This document shows, piece after piece, positions 1 to 10,383 of a stretch of DNA of 64,000 nt. This DNA comes from Amaranthus tricolor (taxonomy: Eukaryota; Streptophyta; Magnoliopsida; Caryophyllales; Amaranthaceae), in the NCBI RefSeq assembly GCF_026212465.1, contig NC_080056.1, forward strand, positions 19,687,227-19,751,226. Reading direction: 5' to 3'. The translations under genes were made by a program, and so were the position numbers. Each line of letters begins with the position of its first letter. Position 1 is the first letter of the stretch. The notes below the pieces were generated by a model. It saw only the letters and a program-made list of their open reading frames with translations. It had not been told where the DNA came from and made no database searches.

Positions 1-181
1 TATTAATTTTTTTATTATTATTGTTATTGTTATTTTTTATATTATTAAATATATGTTTATGTTTTGTTTTATAAATTATTAATGTAAACTTGTATGTTGT
101 AATGTTTATTTATTTATTTTTAAGTAAGTTTTATATATTGTTTTTAATTTATGATATTGAAAAGAAAAAAAAATTAAGATG

Positions 182-271
182 AGTCGCCCAGATCTGGGCA
201 GCTGGACCCCGGTTCAGTCGCCTAAAATTAGGCGACTGAACCGGGGTCCAGCCGCATAGATCTGGGCGACT
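182..271. repeat. Left phased palindrome array of the MULE (3 x 22 bp, 34-bp period)
   Basis: Three 22-bp imperfect palindromes of the form AGTCGC-N10-GCGACT lie at 182-203, 216-237 and 250-271. They are separated by two 12-bp spacers (GGACCCCGGTTC and its near reverse complement GAACCGGGGTCC). The whole 90 bp is also one large hairpin centred on the middle unit, with about 44-nt arms and 3 mismatches. It sits in otherwise AT-rich sequence upstream of the PMD gene. The same unit and period recur at 5026-5149. Function unknown; transposase-binding or structural roles are guesses. Confidence 0.85.
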
Positions 272-589
272 CATTTTAAATTTTCTTTTTCCGTATGTGT
301 AGGAATAATTATTATAAATTTTGAAGTATGTTATTATTGTTATTGTGATGGTTAATAATAATTTAATTTATTGAAATTAAAAAAAAATAGATGATTATTA
401 TTTTTTTAATTTTTTTATTTTATTTTGGTTGTTAAATTTTTTTGTTGTTAAATTATTATTTATGTTTGAATTATTAATTTATTATTTGGGTTTTTTTGTT
501 TTTTTTCCCATTTTAAATTTTTGATTATTATTTTGTTTAGAAATATTATTATTTTTAATATTTAATGAAACTGAAAAAAATTGTAGAAA

Positions 590-2677
590 ATGGTTGGTAA
601 TCAAGGAAAAGGAAAGGGTTTTTTTAGACAATTGTTGAGAGGTAATAGTTCTAGGCCTACCTTACTCAGAGGGGACCCGCATGAGAGGGGGGTAACGGGT
701 TCTGCTAGGAGGGCTAGGCATGAAGAGGCTGCCAGACAAAGTGAGGCCCAAAGGTCGAGTACACTGAACCAAGTGCGTACTCATTTTGATGACCAGGCTG
801 ACAGCCTCCAGAGTAGTTGGGGGGTTTATAGTGATGATGATAATGATGCTGATGATGTTCAATTCCAAGCTCCTGATTCTTGCCCATTGGACTGGACTGT
901 TGTTCGTGGCCCCGACGGCAGATTCGCCCGTGGCGGCCCGAGTTCTTCTGCCGCATCTGAGCGCGTAGGACATAGTTTTGTCGATAATGAGCCGCCACGA
1001 GAGTGCAGGCCCTCACAGTCCATTGACACGGACTGATTAGTAACATCACCCTAGCTTGGGGGGCCGACAGATACGCGACTGATCCCTAGGTATGGCGGGC
1101 ACATAGCTAAACTTATTTATGACGGCTCCGAACGTACGCCTCTGATTCTGGATTGCCGTATTAGGAAGAGACTGGTGGAGTCCATCATCGGACTGAGGAA
1201 TATGTCCGATGCGCTAAACGATGTTCTACCTGCCACTTCCCTCGGCCGACTACCAGACATTATGCACCAGCACATCGACTATGCTTTGATATCGGCGTTC
1301 GTGGAGAGGTGGCAGCCGGATACGAACACTTTCCACATGCCCTGGGGAGAGATGACGATTATGTTGCACGAAGTGCAATGCATATTGGGCATTTCTATTA
1401 AAGGTTCTCTGCCGGCTGAGCCTTCGGAGGCGGAGTGGCAGGTTGGTATCACTAATCTGTTCGGGGAGCCTATGTCTGAGCTTCGGTGTAAAGGTGCATT
1501 CACCAGCGGCTGCATCAGCGTTGCTGAATTGATGCGGCTGTGTCATAGGTCGCAGGCCATGGATACCCAGACGACAGCGTACTACATGGCTGTCATCGGC
1601 TCTACCTTGCTGGCGGATAAGACCAGAATTGGCATGCGACCTCACCCAATACTTGCAGTGAACGACGATCAGCAGGACGTGGCTTGGGGTGCGGTGACCT
1701 TGGCGTTCTTATACAGGCAGCTCAGAATGGCATCTAGGGCTGGTTGCAAGACCATTGCGGGATGCCTCACATTGCTCCAGACATGGATCTATAAGTACTT
1801 TCCCGCTTTCCGCCCTCATCCTCACCGAGAAGATGTGCCAAACATGACTAGGGCGGAGATGTGGACACCGAAGAAACCATGTCGTGAGGTGGACAGGTTG
1901 AGGGACTGCCGTAAGGTTCTTGACTCATTGACGGAGACTCAGGTATTGTACATTACATTTTGTCATGCATGTGTTTTTTAATTTACAGTATTTTTTTTGT
2001 TAACTTCGCTTGTATGCAGGTGGAATGGACTCCCTACAATTCTGCTGCTGGTGCGTTGCTGAATGATCACCCACGCACCACCGTCATCGGGGGTATCACG
2101 TGCTTTGATGTTGTGGAGGTGTACTTTCCGGAACGGACATTGCGACAGATTGGGTTCGTGCAGGCTATTCCTCCCGCTCTTATTAGACCGGCCAAGGCTC
2201 TCCTACCGGCACACGGTACCTACTCCGTGACATTTCCTTCTTCTACTGTATATTTGGAGGCATGGAGTAGGTTCCCCTATAGTGCCCGCCTTGTTGAGTA
2301 GGGACTTCGTCGAGCTTCTGTTCCTTCAGAGGCTGAACCTAATTACGTTGAATGGTTCAGAGTGTGCTCGCACCCGTACATAGCCCCGGACGAAGGGCCG
2401 ACTTCCGGTCCTGGTCCTTCTTAGAGCAGATCTAAATACGTGAGTTTTATTATCATTTTTTTTTCAGTTTTTGTTTTATGAATTAATAACGGACATTATC
2501 CTTTTGTGTTTTCAGTTCCTGAATGAATGGCCCAGTCGATTCGCTCCAGTGGTAAGACTACCTGCTCAGCTTGAGGATTTGAACCCCCGTCAACGACATG
2601 CGTTAGAAATATACCTTAATGATTTTAGAGATTTATTTGAAGAATGGCAAATTTTTAAAGGGCATGACCTTGCATAG
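590..2677 (+). pseudogene. Plant mobile domain (PMD) protein gene relic carried by the MULE
   Basis: This resembles the aminotransferase-like/PMD family (relatives of MAIN, MAIL1 and PP7-like proteins), which occurs in plant genomes both as host genes and inside transposons. Family-typical blocks are visible: RLIPRYGGHIAKLIYDG just before 1175, HIDYALISAFVERWQPDTN and FHMPWGEMTIMLHEVQCILG in the first large block, then EAWSRFP and the C-terminal EWPSRFAPVVRLP. Exon 1 runs 590-1942; a clean GT-AG intron 1943-2019 follows, exon 2 starts at 2020, and a second intron ends in TTTTCAG just before 2515. Reading frame is kept across these joins, but at least three in-frame stops interrupt it: TGA 1034-1036, TAG near 1052 and TAG 2299-2301, after which the family sequence YVEWFRV continues in frame. 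Hence a decayed copy rather than a working gene. The N-terminal 148 codons are low complexity and match no domain I know. Convergent with the transposase relic. Confidence 0.8.
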
Positions 2678-2895
2678 TTTGTACTGAAAATATTTTACAT
2701 TAATGATTGCATTTATTTTCATCAATGAATGTCGTTCGTATACACAGTATTATAACTATTGATTATATAAAACTTTTAATGAATGTCTTGTATAAATTCT
2801 ATGGAGTATCTAAATTTACAGCATCGTCAGCGGTGTTATTAGTTGGTCGTGGTCGTGTATAACTCTTTGTCATTGGCGTTCGCGTATCGTAATCC

Positions 2896-4656
2896 TTAAT
2901 CGGGTTCGTCTCCTACCTCTGTGTACCTCAAAGTACTCCAGAATTCATGAATGTCATCCAAATACAAAGCACCATGTGATCCGATGGACATATGTAAATA
3001 ACATGCACACGGCAATCCATGGGTTTGTTGAAGTACACAACCGCATTGGTTAAATACAAAATCACCCAGTTCTAACATGCGGTTATACTCAAGCTGGAGC
3101 TGCTCCAAGGCATAGAGAGATACGTGGCGATATAGAGGTCTAAAGAAATGCTGTCGCATCGACCTTGGTACAGAAGTCATGGATTCCTGTAGCTCTTGTC
3201 GGATTCTGGTTTATTGATTTGTAATCTGTGCGTGTGCCCTTTTGAATAGGGTATCGAATGAGCTATTACCGCTACTAAGATAATACTTAAAAGAAGAGTG
3301 TTGGCTTTCAACTCTGCTGGTAGTCTGGTTACCCAAGTGGAAACAATCATTCGTCCATGCACGCACAAATTACTCTCTAAGTGGAATCCATGTTCCAGTC
3401 AAATACCGAACGACCTTTTTGTTCCTAACCGACCACGTACTGACGATCGCTTGCCATCTTTGTTCATATTCCCCGATTGTAGAACTTTCAACCAAGGGGT
3501 TCCATCTACTTTTCCTGAATACCTGCCCTTGTTGATTTTTCTTGCCGTCGCACAACTTGTCCACCATGTTCTCAACGTCGTTGCCAATATGCCAGATGCA
3601 TAACAAATGCCGCACATCTACATTAAACAAAACATTGAACTAATTAAGACATTATCATTAGATATAACCACAATAATGAATCAACAAAGCCTTTTTACCT
3701 GGGAAGACGTCACGAATAGCTGCAGATAAACCTTCGTCTCGATCGGTTACAATGACGCTAGGAGTTTGAGCAGTGCCAAAAATATCTCTCAATCCCTGCA
3801 GCACCCACGAATACGACACAACCGCCTCATCTCGCATCAAACAAAACGCAACCAAGAAGTTGTGATTGGTTGGCGTCATTCCGATCACTTCAGATAGTGG
3901 CCACTTTTGTTTGTTCGTTTTGTACGTTGTATCTATCAGCACAACATACGGCCACGTACGTATCATTTGGATAGAGGTAGGATTTGCAATTAATAGTCTG
4001 CTCAATTGCCCTTCGTTATCCAAGTCTGTCCAAACCACATAATTAAGTTCTGTGGCCATATGAAGACAGTGTTGAAGGGGAGTCCTACCCTCCATCTCTT
4101 CTCTCCTTATTGATTGCCTAATATTATATATCTGATTCATACTAGCATAAAAACCAGGATAATTATCTCTAATAGAATTCATAATAAAGGCCAGTTGCAT
4201 TCCGGTTGCACTAAGCTGTCAGATGTGCTCTCGAATATCTACATTAATCCTATTCGCCCTTACATGACCATCTCTGTACACTAAGAACGGGTGGTTATGT
4301 TTTCCTTTTTCACCAGGACACACCCTTACCGTCCAAGGTCTTTCTGGTGGTTTACGACTACTTCCTACAATCATAAATTTACACCTGCAACTTCTACTTT
4401 TAGAACCAGGTCGGGCAGTATTATCTAGATTATGTACATCACCCCTAATATTACCATAGCGGTGACATCTTAAATAGACACTAACTCTAGAACGTCCTTC
4501 TTTCTTTTTATAAGAAGCACGTGTAAATTGAAAACCGATTGTTATTGCTATCGCATCGGCCCAACTATGTAACTCATCTACGGAGATAAATTTCAGATCT
4601 GTAACAAAGCTACCGGAGTAGTCTACGTTGTCTCCAAAGTTTTCAAACTCTTGCAT
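2896..4656 (-). pseudogene. MULE transposase relic (DDE, SWIM zinc finger)
   Basis: Read on the minus strand, the protein starts best at the ATG giving MQEFENFG (4656). The order is: an N-terminal Cys/His cluster of FAR1/MuDR type (CRCKFMIVG ... KGKHNHPF), a MULE transposase core with the first catalytic Asp in VLIDTTYKTN, the second in VIVTDRDEGL, the C-x2-H motif LLCIWHI, the catalytic Glu in SRVESQHSSFK, and a C-terminal SWIM finger (CGCVLQQTHGLPCACYLH). A GT-AG intron at 3618-3698 joins ...RDVFP to DVRHLLC in frame. All catalytic residues survive, but three in-frame stops are present: TGA near 4207, TAA at 3370-3372 and TAA near 3218. The frame is otherwise open across each, so the copy died by point mutation. 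It would have catalysed cut-and-paste transposition in the nucleus. Overlapping shadow frames were ignored. Confidence 0.85.
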
Positions 4657-4696
4657 ATTTGAAATATAAATAATATAAATTAAGTACATTAATGAC

Positions 4697-4699
4697 TAC

Positions 4700-4731
<32 letters not shown>

Positions 4732-4756
4732 CATTAACAACAACAACAACAACAAC

Positions 4757-4817
<61 letters not shown>
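4697..4817. repeat. (AAT)n / (AAC)n microsatellite
   Basis: Trinucleotide runs of AAT broken by a short AAC tract lie in the AT-rich flank between the transposase start and the right palindrome array of the MULE; a further AAT run lies at 4908-4924. No coding potential. Confidence 0.9.
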
Positions 4818-4821
<4 letters not shown>

Positions 4822-5025
4822 CATTACGTAAATAAAAAAAATAAAAACATTAAAAAAATTTTAAAATAAAATTATCAAAAATAAAAATAATAATAATGAC
4901 AACGATAATAATAATAATAATAATATTACTAACAATAATAAAAAATTAACAAAAACTAAAACAACAGTAATAATTAAAAAAAACATGCACACGTAAATTA
5001 AAATTTATAAAAAAAAAAATTTATC

Positions 5026-5149
5026 AGTCGCACAAATCGAGGCGACTAAACCATGGCTCAGTCGCACAAAATTGGGCGATTGGACCTAGGATCAGTCGCC
5101 CAAATTTGTGCACTTGAACCATGGTTCAATCGCCTACTTTTGTGCGACT
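5026..5149. repeat. Right phased palindrome array of the MULE (4 x 22 bp, 34-bp period)
   Basis: Four 22-bp imperfect palindromes of the AGTCGC...GCGACT type occupy 5026-5047, 5060-5081, 5094-5115 and 5128-5149, joined by 12-bp spacers that are themselves palindromic or nearly so (AAACCATGGCTC, GGACCTAGGATC, GAACCATGGTTC). Unit length and period are exactly those of the array at 182-271 although the core bases differ, so the spacing has been kept while the sequence drifted. The array lies about 370 bp inside the right terminus. Confidence 0.85.
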
Positions 5150-5518
5150 TTTTTTTTTTTTTAATTTCCAACGACAACTTTACGTACCGCATCCGACTCA
5201 TAGTCACTTTCGCTAGCCATATTCAACCAATTACGGGTTACAACTTCTTTAACTCTTTTTAGATAGATAGTACCAGTTTTTAGAGAGATAGTACCGTGTT
5301 TGAATTCGTACTTCATACGCATCTTAGAATTCGATATATATAGACAAATCATCCGCATTAAATTCTTAATAGTGTTATTAAGCGTGATTTACATTTATTA
5401 ATTAAGTTTTAAGTTCAGTGGCATTTTTGTAATTTTTTCAACTTCAAGGGCAAATACGTAATTTTGAGGAGGGGGTGGCGATAAAATGAAAAGGGGTGGC
5501 GAAGTTTAGCAACACCCT

Positions 5519-5830
5519 TATTTAATAGTTTCCTTTTCTTATCATGATAGAGAACTATAATAATGCAATTAATTTGCCATGTGAGCATATTACAATCAAT
5601 GAAATTGTTCCATTTGTCTCTTCTTTTTAGAAGATGTCATGTGAAATTAAACGTCATTTTTAATAAATTGTATGATAATGTATACTGCCCTGTTTAATAG
5701 TTTCCTTTTTTTTATCATGATAGAAAATTATAATGATACAATCAATCTGCCATGTGAGCAGACTACAACCAATGAAATTGTTCTATTTGTCTTTCCTTTT
5801 TAGAATATGCCATGTAGAATTAAACTTCAT
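5519..5830 (+). repeat. Two-copy tandem duplication (about 170 bp)
   Basis: The segment beginning TTTAATAGTTTCCTTTT at about 5520 recurs from about 5691. Both copies contain ATCATGATAGA, GCCATGTGAGCA and CAATGAAATTGTTC in the same order, with scattered substitutions. It abuts the MULE right end, so the MULE target lay at or inside the repeat. No gene seen. Confidence 0.8.
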
Positions 5831-5831
5831 C

Positions 5832-5896
<65 letters not shown>
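5832..5896. repeat. (TTA)n microsatellite
   Basis: About 21 TTA units. Read on the minus strand this is (TAA)n and it follows the 3' side of the LINE relic, so it may have grown from that element's tail; this is inference. Confidence 0.9.
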
Positions 5897-5897
<1 letters not shown>

Positions 5898-6080
5898 TTT
5901 AAAAAGAAAACATTTTCATTCCAAACCAAACCAAAGCATACATCAAAGCTAAGAACTCAAACCTAATGTAATTTTGCATTAGTATGGAGGAAATACCCAC
6001 CTTCTAGAAAGGGTTGCATTAACCCACTCTTCATGTGTATACAACCGGGGAGAGACCTCAAGACAGGTAGTGAAAACAAT

Positions 6081-6960
6081 CTATAAATCTCTAAGCCACA
6101 TAATAAATTTTCCTTTAGGTGTAGAGGGTCTGTTCCAGACGAATCTATTCCATGGGATTCTAGGTTTAGTACTAAAGTACTCTTGATACACCTCTTTGAT
6201 ACTGTATGTGTCCTTCAAGATCCATGGATTTAGCTTGTCCTTAACACGATAAATTTTCTTGAGGGACCAATTAGCAGTGATGGGGGAATCAAAGATGGAC
6301 CAATTAGCACCCTTGGTATAGACACCATGGATCCAGCGAACCCAAAGAGACTCTGGAGATGCGTGACAAGCCAAGCCAGTTTGCCCACAACAGCCTCACT
6401 CTATCTAGCTAGGTTTCTGATTCCCAAGCCTCTAATTTTTTTGGAGTACAGACATCATTCTAATTAATATTCCCAGGAGCTATGTTGCTAGGGTCAGCAT
6501 GCCAGAGGTAGGCCCTTCAGATAGTATCAACCTTCCTTATGACAGCCTAGGCAAGATAAAGAGCTGGCACCAATAAGTACAAATACTTTGGAGAACCACA
6601 GTGACTAGTTGAACTCTGGCGGCATAAGATAGGAATTTTGAACTCCAAGAGCGAATTTTAGCAGTCATTTTATCCACCACGGCATCACAATCAGCAGCTA
6701 CAATGCATTTCGACGTGAGTGGGACTCCGAAGTACTTACAGGCAACCTTCTAAGGGGTAGACAGAGGTTTTGAGCAATCTGAAGTTGAATTATATCCAGG
6801 ATCCCAGCTAAATATAGAGCTGATTTATAAGCATTTGCTTGAAGACCAGAGGACTCTACAAAGATATCTAAGCAATTACAAAGAATCTGCGCAAATGTAA
6901 TATCGCCTTTGCAAAATAGCATGGTTTAGCTGTAGGCCATTACATCTGGGATGAAATTTA
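6081..6960 (-). pseudogene. LINE (L1-type) reverse transcriptase relic, 5' truncated
   Basis: Minus-strand fragments follow the order of the C-terminal part of a plant L1-type ORF2. FKFHPRCNGLQLNH and LFCKGDITFAQ come from the region around the catalytic box (near 6900-6960), followed by SGLQANAYKS. IRSWSSKFLSYAARVQLV and YWCQLFILP follow near 6560-6660. A zf-RVT-like tail with SLWVRWIHGVYTKGANW and WNRFVWNRPSTPKGKFIMWL lies at 6081-6374. Stops and frameshifts separate the blocks. The stretch that should hold the FADD catalytic motif is missing: the HPRC...LNH block abuts LFCKGD in another frame. Endonuclease and ORF1 parts are absent, as expected for a 5'-truncated insertion. Confidence 0.75.
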
Positions 6961-8450
6961 AATAGATCATGACCACCTACAACAGTAAGAATCCTAGATA
7001 TTATTATTATTATTATTATTGCCAAATAATTTTTCTAATAAACACAAACATTTGTTTAATAAACACAAACATAAACTATTTTTCTAATAAACAGAAACAT
7101 AGTAAAAAAAAATAGAGCCACAGACAGCTATACACCATAAACTACCTAAGCAAAAGCGGTGCGCCAGAGGTCTCAGACAAGTGAGGCCTAGAAAAATACA
7201 GTAGTTGTTAAGCTAGTATAGTACAAACGACGCATCTAGATAGACAAAGACGCAGGATACAACACTGTTTCTAGACACAGTGCACAAAACCAGTAGCTTC
7301 TGAGCGTTCAACAAAGGTGCGTGCAATCACCGGTAGCATACAAGAGCACGACAGAAACTAGACTCCAACACGTGACAGGCTGCATCACGCAGCACCCAAC
7401 AACGTCAGCATGCAGGACCAGCACAACAGCGACCACCTATCAAAACTGATAGCATACAAGCCCAGGGGCTAGAGGAAACAAGCAACAGAAATCAATCTGA
7501 CAGCAGGTCGTGGGACCAGCAGCTTCTGAAGGAAAAGACAACCAAAACAGCAAGCTACACGCACAACACAACCAATCAGCATGCCAATTAGTGCACAGAA
7601 GCAGATTGTGCTTTGTAAACAGCACACCTTTGTGCAGTTGCAATGGATATAGTACCAAATGACACTTGAAAGTTGAAAATATCATCAGCTTTCTGCAGTT
7701 GAAATGGATATTGCAGTGAGTTCTTATAATGACTATGAATTAATGTTTCCAATCATTTGAAACACTTTGCAAAGATAAAAAGCAGTAGATGTTGAATAAT
7801 GTATACCACTTACCTAAGCAAAATTTATAATAATGAAAGCTCGCTCTAAGCTCGATTAGACCCTATATAGTCCGCTTCATTCATATAAATAGACTGCCCG
7901 TGTATAGTTTGACCCTCATAAAGCCCACAAATTTAAATGTTGGATTAGACCCGACCGACAGCCCATGACAGAATTCCAATCCCATTTATCAACTTCCATC
8001 AAACAAAATATTAATTATAAATAAATAACAAAGTTGAATAAAACAGTAACCTTACTATAGAACTACATTACTAATAAATACCACTTTTTTCATAAAATTA
8101 CATTGATTATTTACAAGCTAGCTATTTCTCTTTTATTCTTTTAAACGTGATTAAGATTTGACTAAGAGTAGCTTGGTATCAACTCAAACTCAAATTGAGA
8201 CCATCTCAACATGGAAACAAGGTATTTGAAAGCTCATGAGAAACATTTAAGACATGCATAATTTACGTATTATAGCAATGATAAAATCGCAAAGCTAAGA
8301 TCAAAGACAAGCATATGTGGCTCTAGTGAGTAATGATTTCCTCTATATGGTTTAATTGAGCTACACAAGCTTTAGATACTTGAATGACAAACAAGCAGAA
8401 GAAAATCATAACGAAGCTTAAACAAGAGCTTTACTATAAATTTTAAACAA
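6961..8450. other. Intergenic, no gene recognised
   Basis: A short TTA run (about 6998-7020) and two to three copies of a roughly 25-bp unit containing TTTCTAATAAACAcAAACAT (7035-7105) are visible. The stretch 7130-7680 is less AT-rich than its surroundings and has short open frames, but no protein I recognise and no splice pattern. The rest is AT-rich single-copy-like sequence. Confidence 0.6.
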
Positions 8451-8455
8451 AGGCA

Positions 8456-8920
8456 TGTTAAGATATATGATATGATTTGTGCCGTGTCAAAGTGTTCCCA
8501 GTAGAAGTGAATCAGCAAAGTGTTTCCAGCAAAAGATTTGTTCCCAGCAGAAGTGAAGAAGCAAAGGGTTGTTCCCAGCAGAAGACTGCAGCAACAGCAG
8601 TGTATCTTTGATCAAGAAAGTCTAATCTCTGCTTTTATTTGTAATCCATGTTATCTTCTCATCAACGGTTCAGATGCAGATTGATTGAAGGGTCTTGATT
8701 CAAATGGTTGTATCAATGGGTTGTTAGGCTGTTAGGATAGAAAATTAGTTATAACTAACTTTATATCATCTAATTGTTGAGTCATCACTTGCTGTATTGT
8801 ATTCTTCTATATATACCTTTGCTGTAATGCAATTGGAGGCATTGTAACAGATTAAATTCAACATCAATAAAAATCATTCTTTCACATTTATCTCTTGTTC
8901 AAGTATTCTGATTTCTAAGA
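8456..8920. mobile_element. Solo LTR, 465 bp, TSD AGGCA
   Basis: The segment starts TGTTAAGA and ends TTCTAAGA (the expected CA end appears mutated to GA) and is flanked by AGGCA at 8451-8455 and 8921-8925. It contains a TATA-like TATATATACC near 8811 and an AATAAAA signal near 8868 in the plus orientation, with GTTCCCAGCAGAAG repeats near its start. No internal retroelement sequence adjoins, so it is best read as the product of recombination between the two LTRs of one element. Confidence 0.75.
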
Positions 8921-8925
8921 AGGCA

Positions 8926-9455
8926 TGTACCTCATACCCATCATTTTGAGATTAAAATGCTTGGAGATGAATGTAGAGCTCAACCTCTTCATGGGGCTTA
9001 ATGTTGTTGCCTTGTACAATGTTGAACTACCAGGACATTACCTCCAAATCAATTGTAAAATCCATTCCCTTTGATTTAACGATCATAAGGAAAGATTGCA
9101 GTAGAATCAAAGATACACAATGAAAGCACAAATATCACCCATTGATTTAACAGAATCAGCCCATATTTTCAATCCATTTATCCAACTCAAATTCATTTAT
9201 CCAACTCAATGCACCCAACAAAAGATAAATAATGGTATTTGTATCTTTTATTTTAACAAAAGATACAAATAAACCTTATTTATATCTTTTAATTAAACAA
9301 CAGATACAAATAAAATATTTCTCCCACAATGGTATTTGGAAATGTATGATGACATTTACAATGAGATATAAACAATTGCATCACACATTCAATAAAAATT
9401 ATGCAATGATAAATGAATAAAGGGATATTTTATGTGGTAGCAATGTAGTTTTAAG
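8926..9455. other. Intergenic with a small inverted repeat
   Basis: No gene recognised. TATTTGTATCTTTT pairs with AAAAGATACAAATA across a short loop at about 9237-9272, and a weaker copy of the same stem follows to about 9315, suggesting a small MITE-like relic without clear ends. Confidence 0.5.
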
Positions 9456-9460
9456 AAACG

Positions 9461-10292
9461 TGAGAACGATCGCCTAATGCTTTGCGATGATAAGAACAAA
9501 CAACAATGAACAAAATAAGATTGACAAAGTAACAAACAAGGACACAAAGATTTAAGGAGGTTCACCCAATGATGGCTACGTCCTCCGTGGTGTGTAGTTT
9601 ATGTTTATATTATATCAAATGAATACAAACAACACTTCAAAATATGAAGAATTACAATTGGGAAAGAGATAACAACAATAGGCTATGTGTTTGGCTAAGG
9701 GGTTTGTGTTTGATGTGTTTTCATACTTGAAGTGTGGGTATGAGAGCCCTATTTATAGTACTAGGTACTTGAAGTTGAATGGCTCACATAATTACATAGT
9801 TAATTTTGAGTAATGAATACTAAGAATTAAGTCTAAGGAGTTGAAAGGTCGAAAACAAGCATCCCATGCACATCAGAGACTTCGCTCGACCGGAACAGAG
9901 AGCTCGCTCGGGTCGAGCGGCTCGGTCGAGCGAGAAGCAGCATAATCTGGAGCATTCTGTCTGACTGCTCGACTAACCAAAAAAGGACTCGCTCGGTCGA
10001 GCGGAGCTTGCTCGGTCGGGCGGAGAGCTCGCTCGGTCGAGCGAGTAGATCGAGCGACCCTTCAGATCTTCTGACAGTAACTTTGTTCGAGCATCTCATA
10101 AATCAACCCTTACATATTCTTCATTAACCCATATTAACACCCATAATTCTTCATCAATACTCCACACATAATTGCACCCATTTAGTTACCAAATAATCAA
10201 GAGTCACACTCATGAATTCATCCCATTAAGTGCACTCAAGTCACACATTAGTATACTCCATTCATGATCATAAGTATACTCCATTCATAACA
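9461..10292 (-). repeat. Copia 3' LTR
   Basis: The LTR begins TGTTATGAATGG and ends CGATCGTTCTCA in element orientation. It has a TATA box (CTATAAAT, complement of 9751-9758) and, upstream of it in U3, a GC-rich cluster of CTCGGTCGAG-like palindromes at about 9888-10058. It differs from the 5' LTR by three transitions. Confidence 0.95.
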
Positions 10293-10306
10293 ATCTCCAC
10301 CTTGAC
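10293..10306 (-). other. Polypurine tract of the Copia element
   Basis: In element orientation the sequence CAAGGTGGAGAT lies immediately before the TG of the 3' LTR, the usual position for plus-strand DNA priming. Confidence 0.75.
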
Positions 10307-10383
10307 TTGAGTTCACCCAAGTCACAACAACAATTCACTTCATAATAAAAAACATACACACCTCAAAAATGCCCAAGAGGGCA

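Larger units (their letters stand above)
1..5517. mobile_element. Mutator-like DNA transposon (MULE), left end outside the window
   Basis: The element carries a MULE-type transposase relic on the minus strand and a plant-mobile-domain gene relic on the plus strand; the two genes converge. Its right end is placed at 5517 because the reverse complement starting there (GGGTGTTGCTAAACTTCGCC) resembles the GGG-type termini of plant MULEs, followed inward by a second CGCCACCCCC motif. No matching inverted terminus is present near position 1, so the left end lies upstream and the expected 9-bp target duplication (right copy would begin at 5518) cannot be tested here. Internal flanks are very AT-rich and hold two arrays of GC-richer palindromes. 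All coding parts carry in-frame stops, so this copy looks non-autonomous. Basis: coding and repeats seen; end assignment inferred. Confidence 0.8.

Noticed and set aside
662..1645. Long minus-strand open frames opposite the PMD gene (103-131 codons)
   Set aside because: They are antisense shadows of the GC-richer PMD exons and show no domain.
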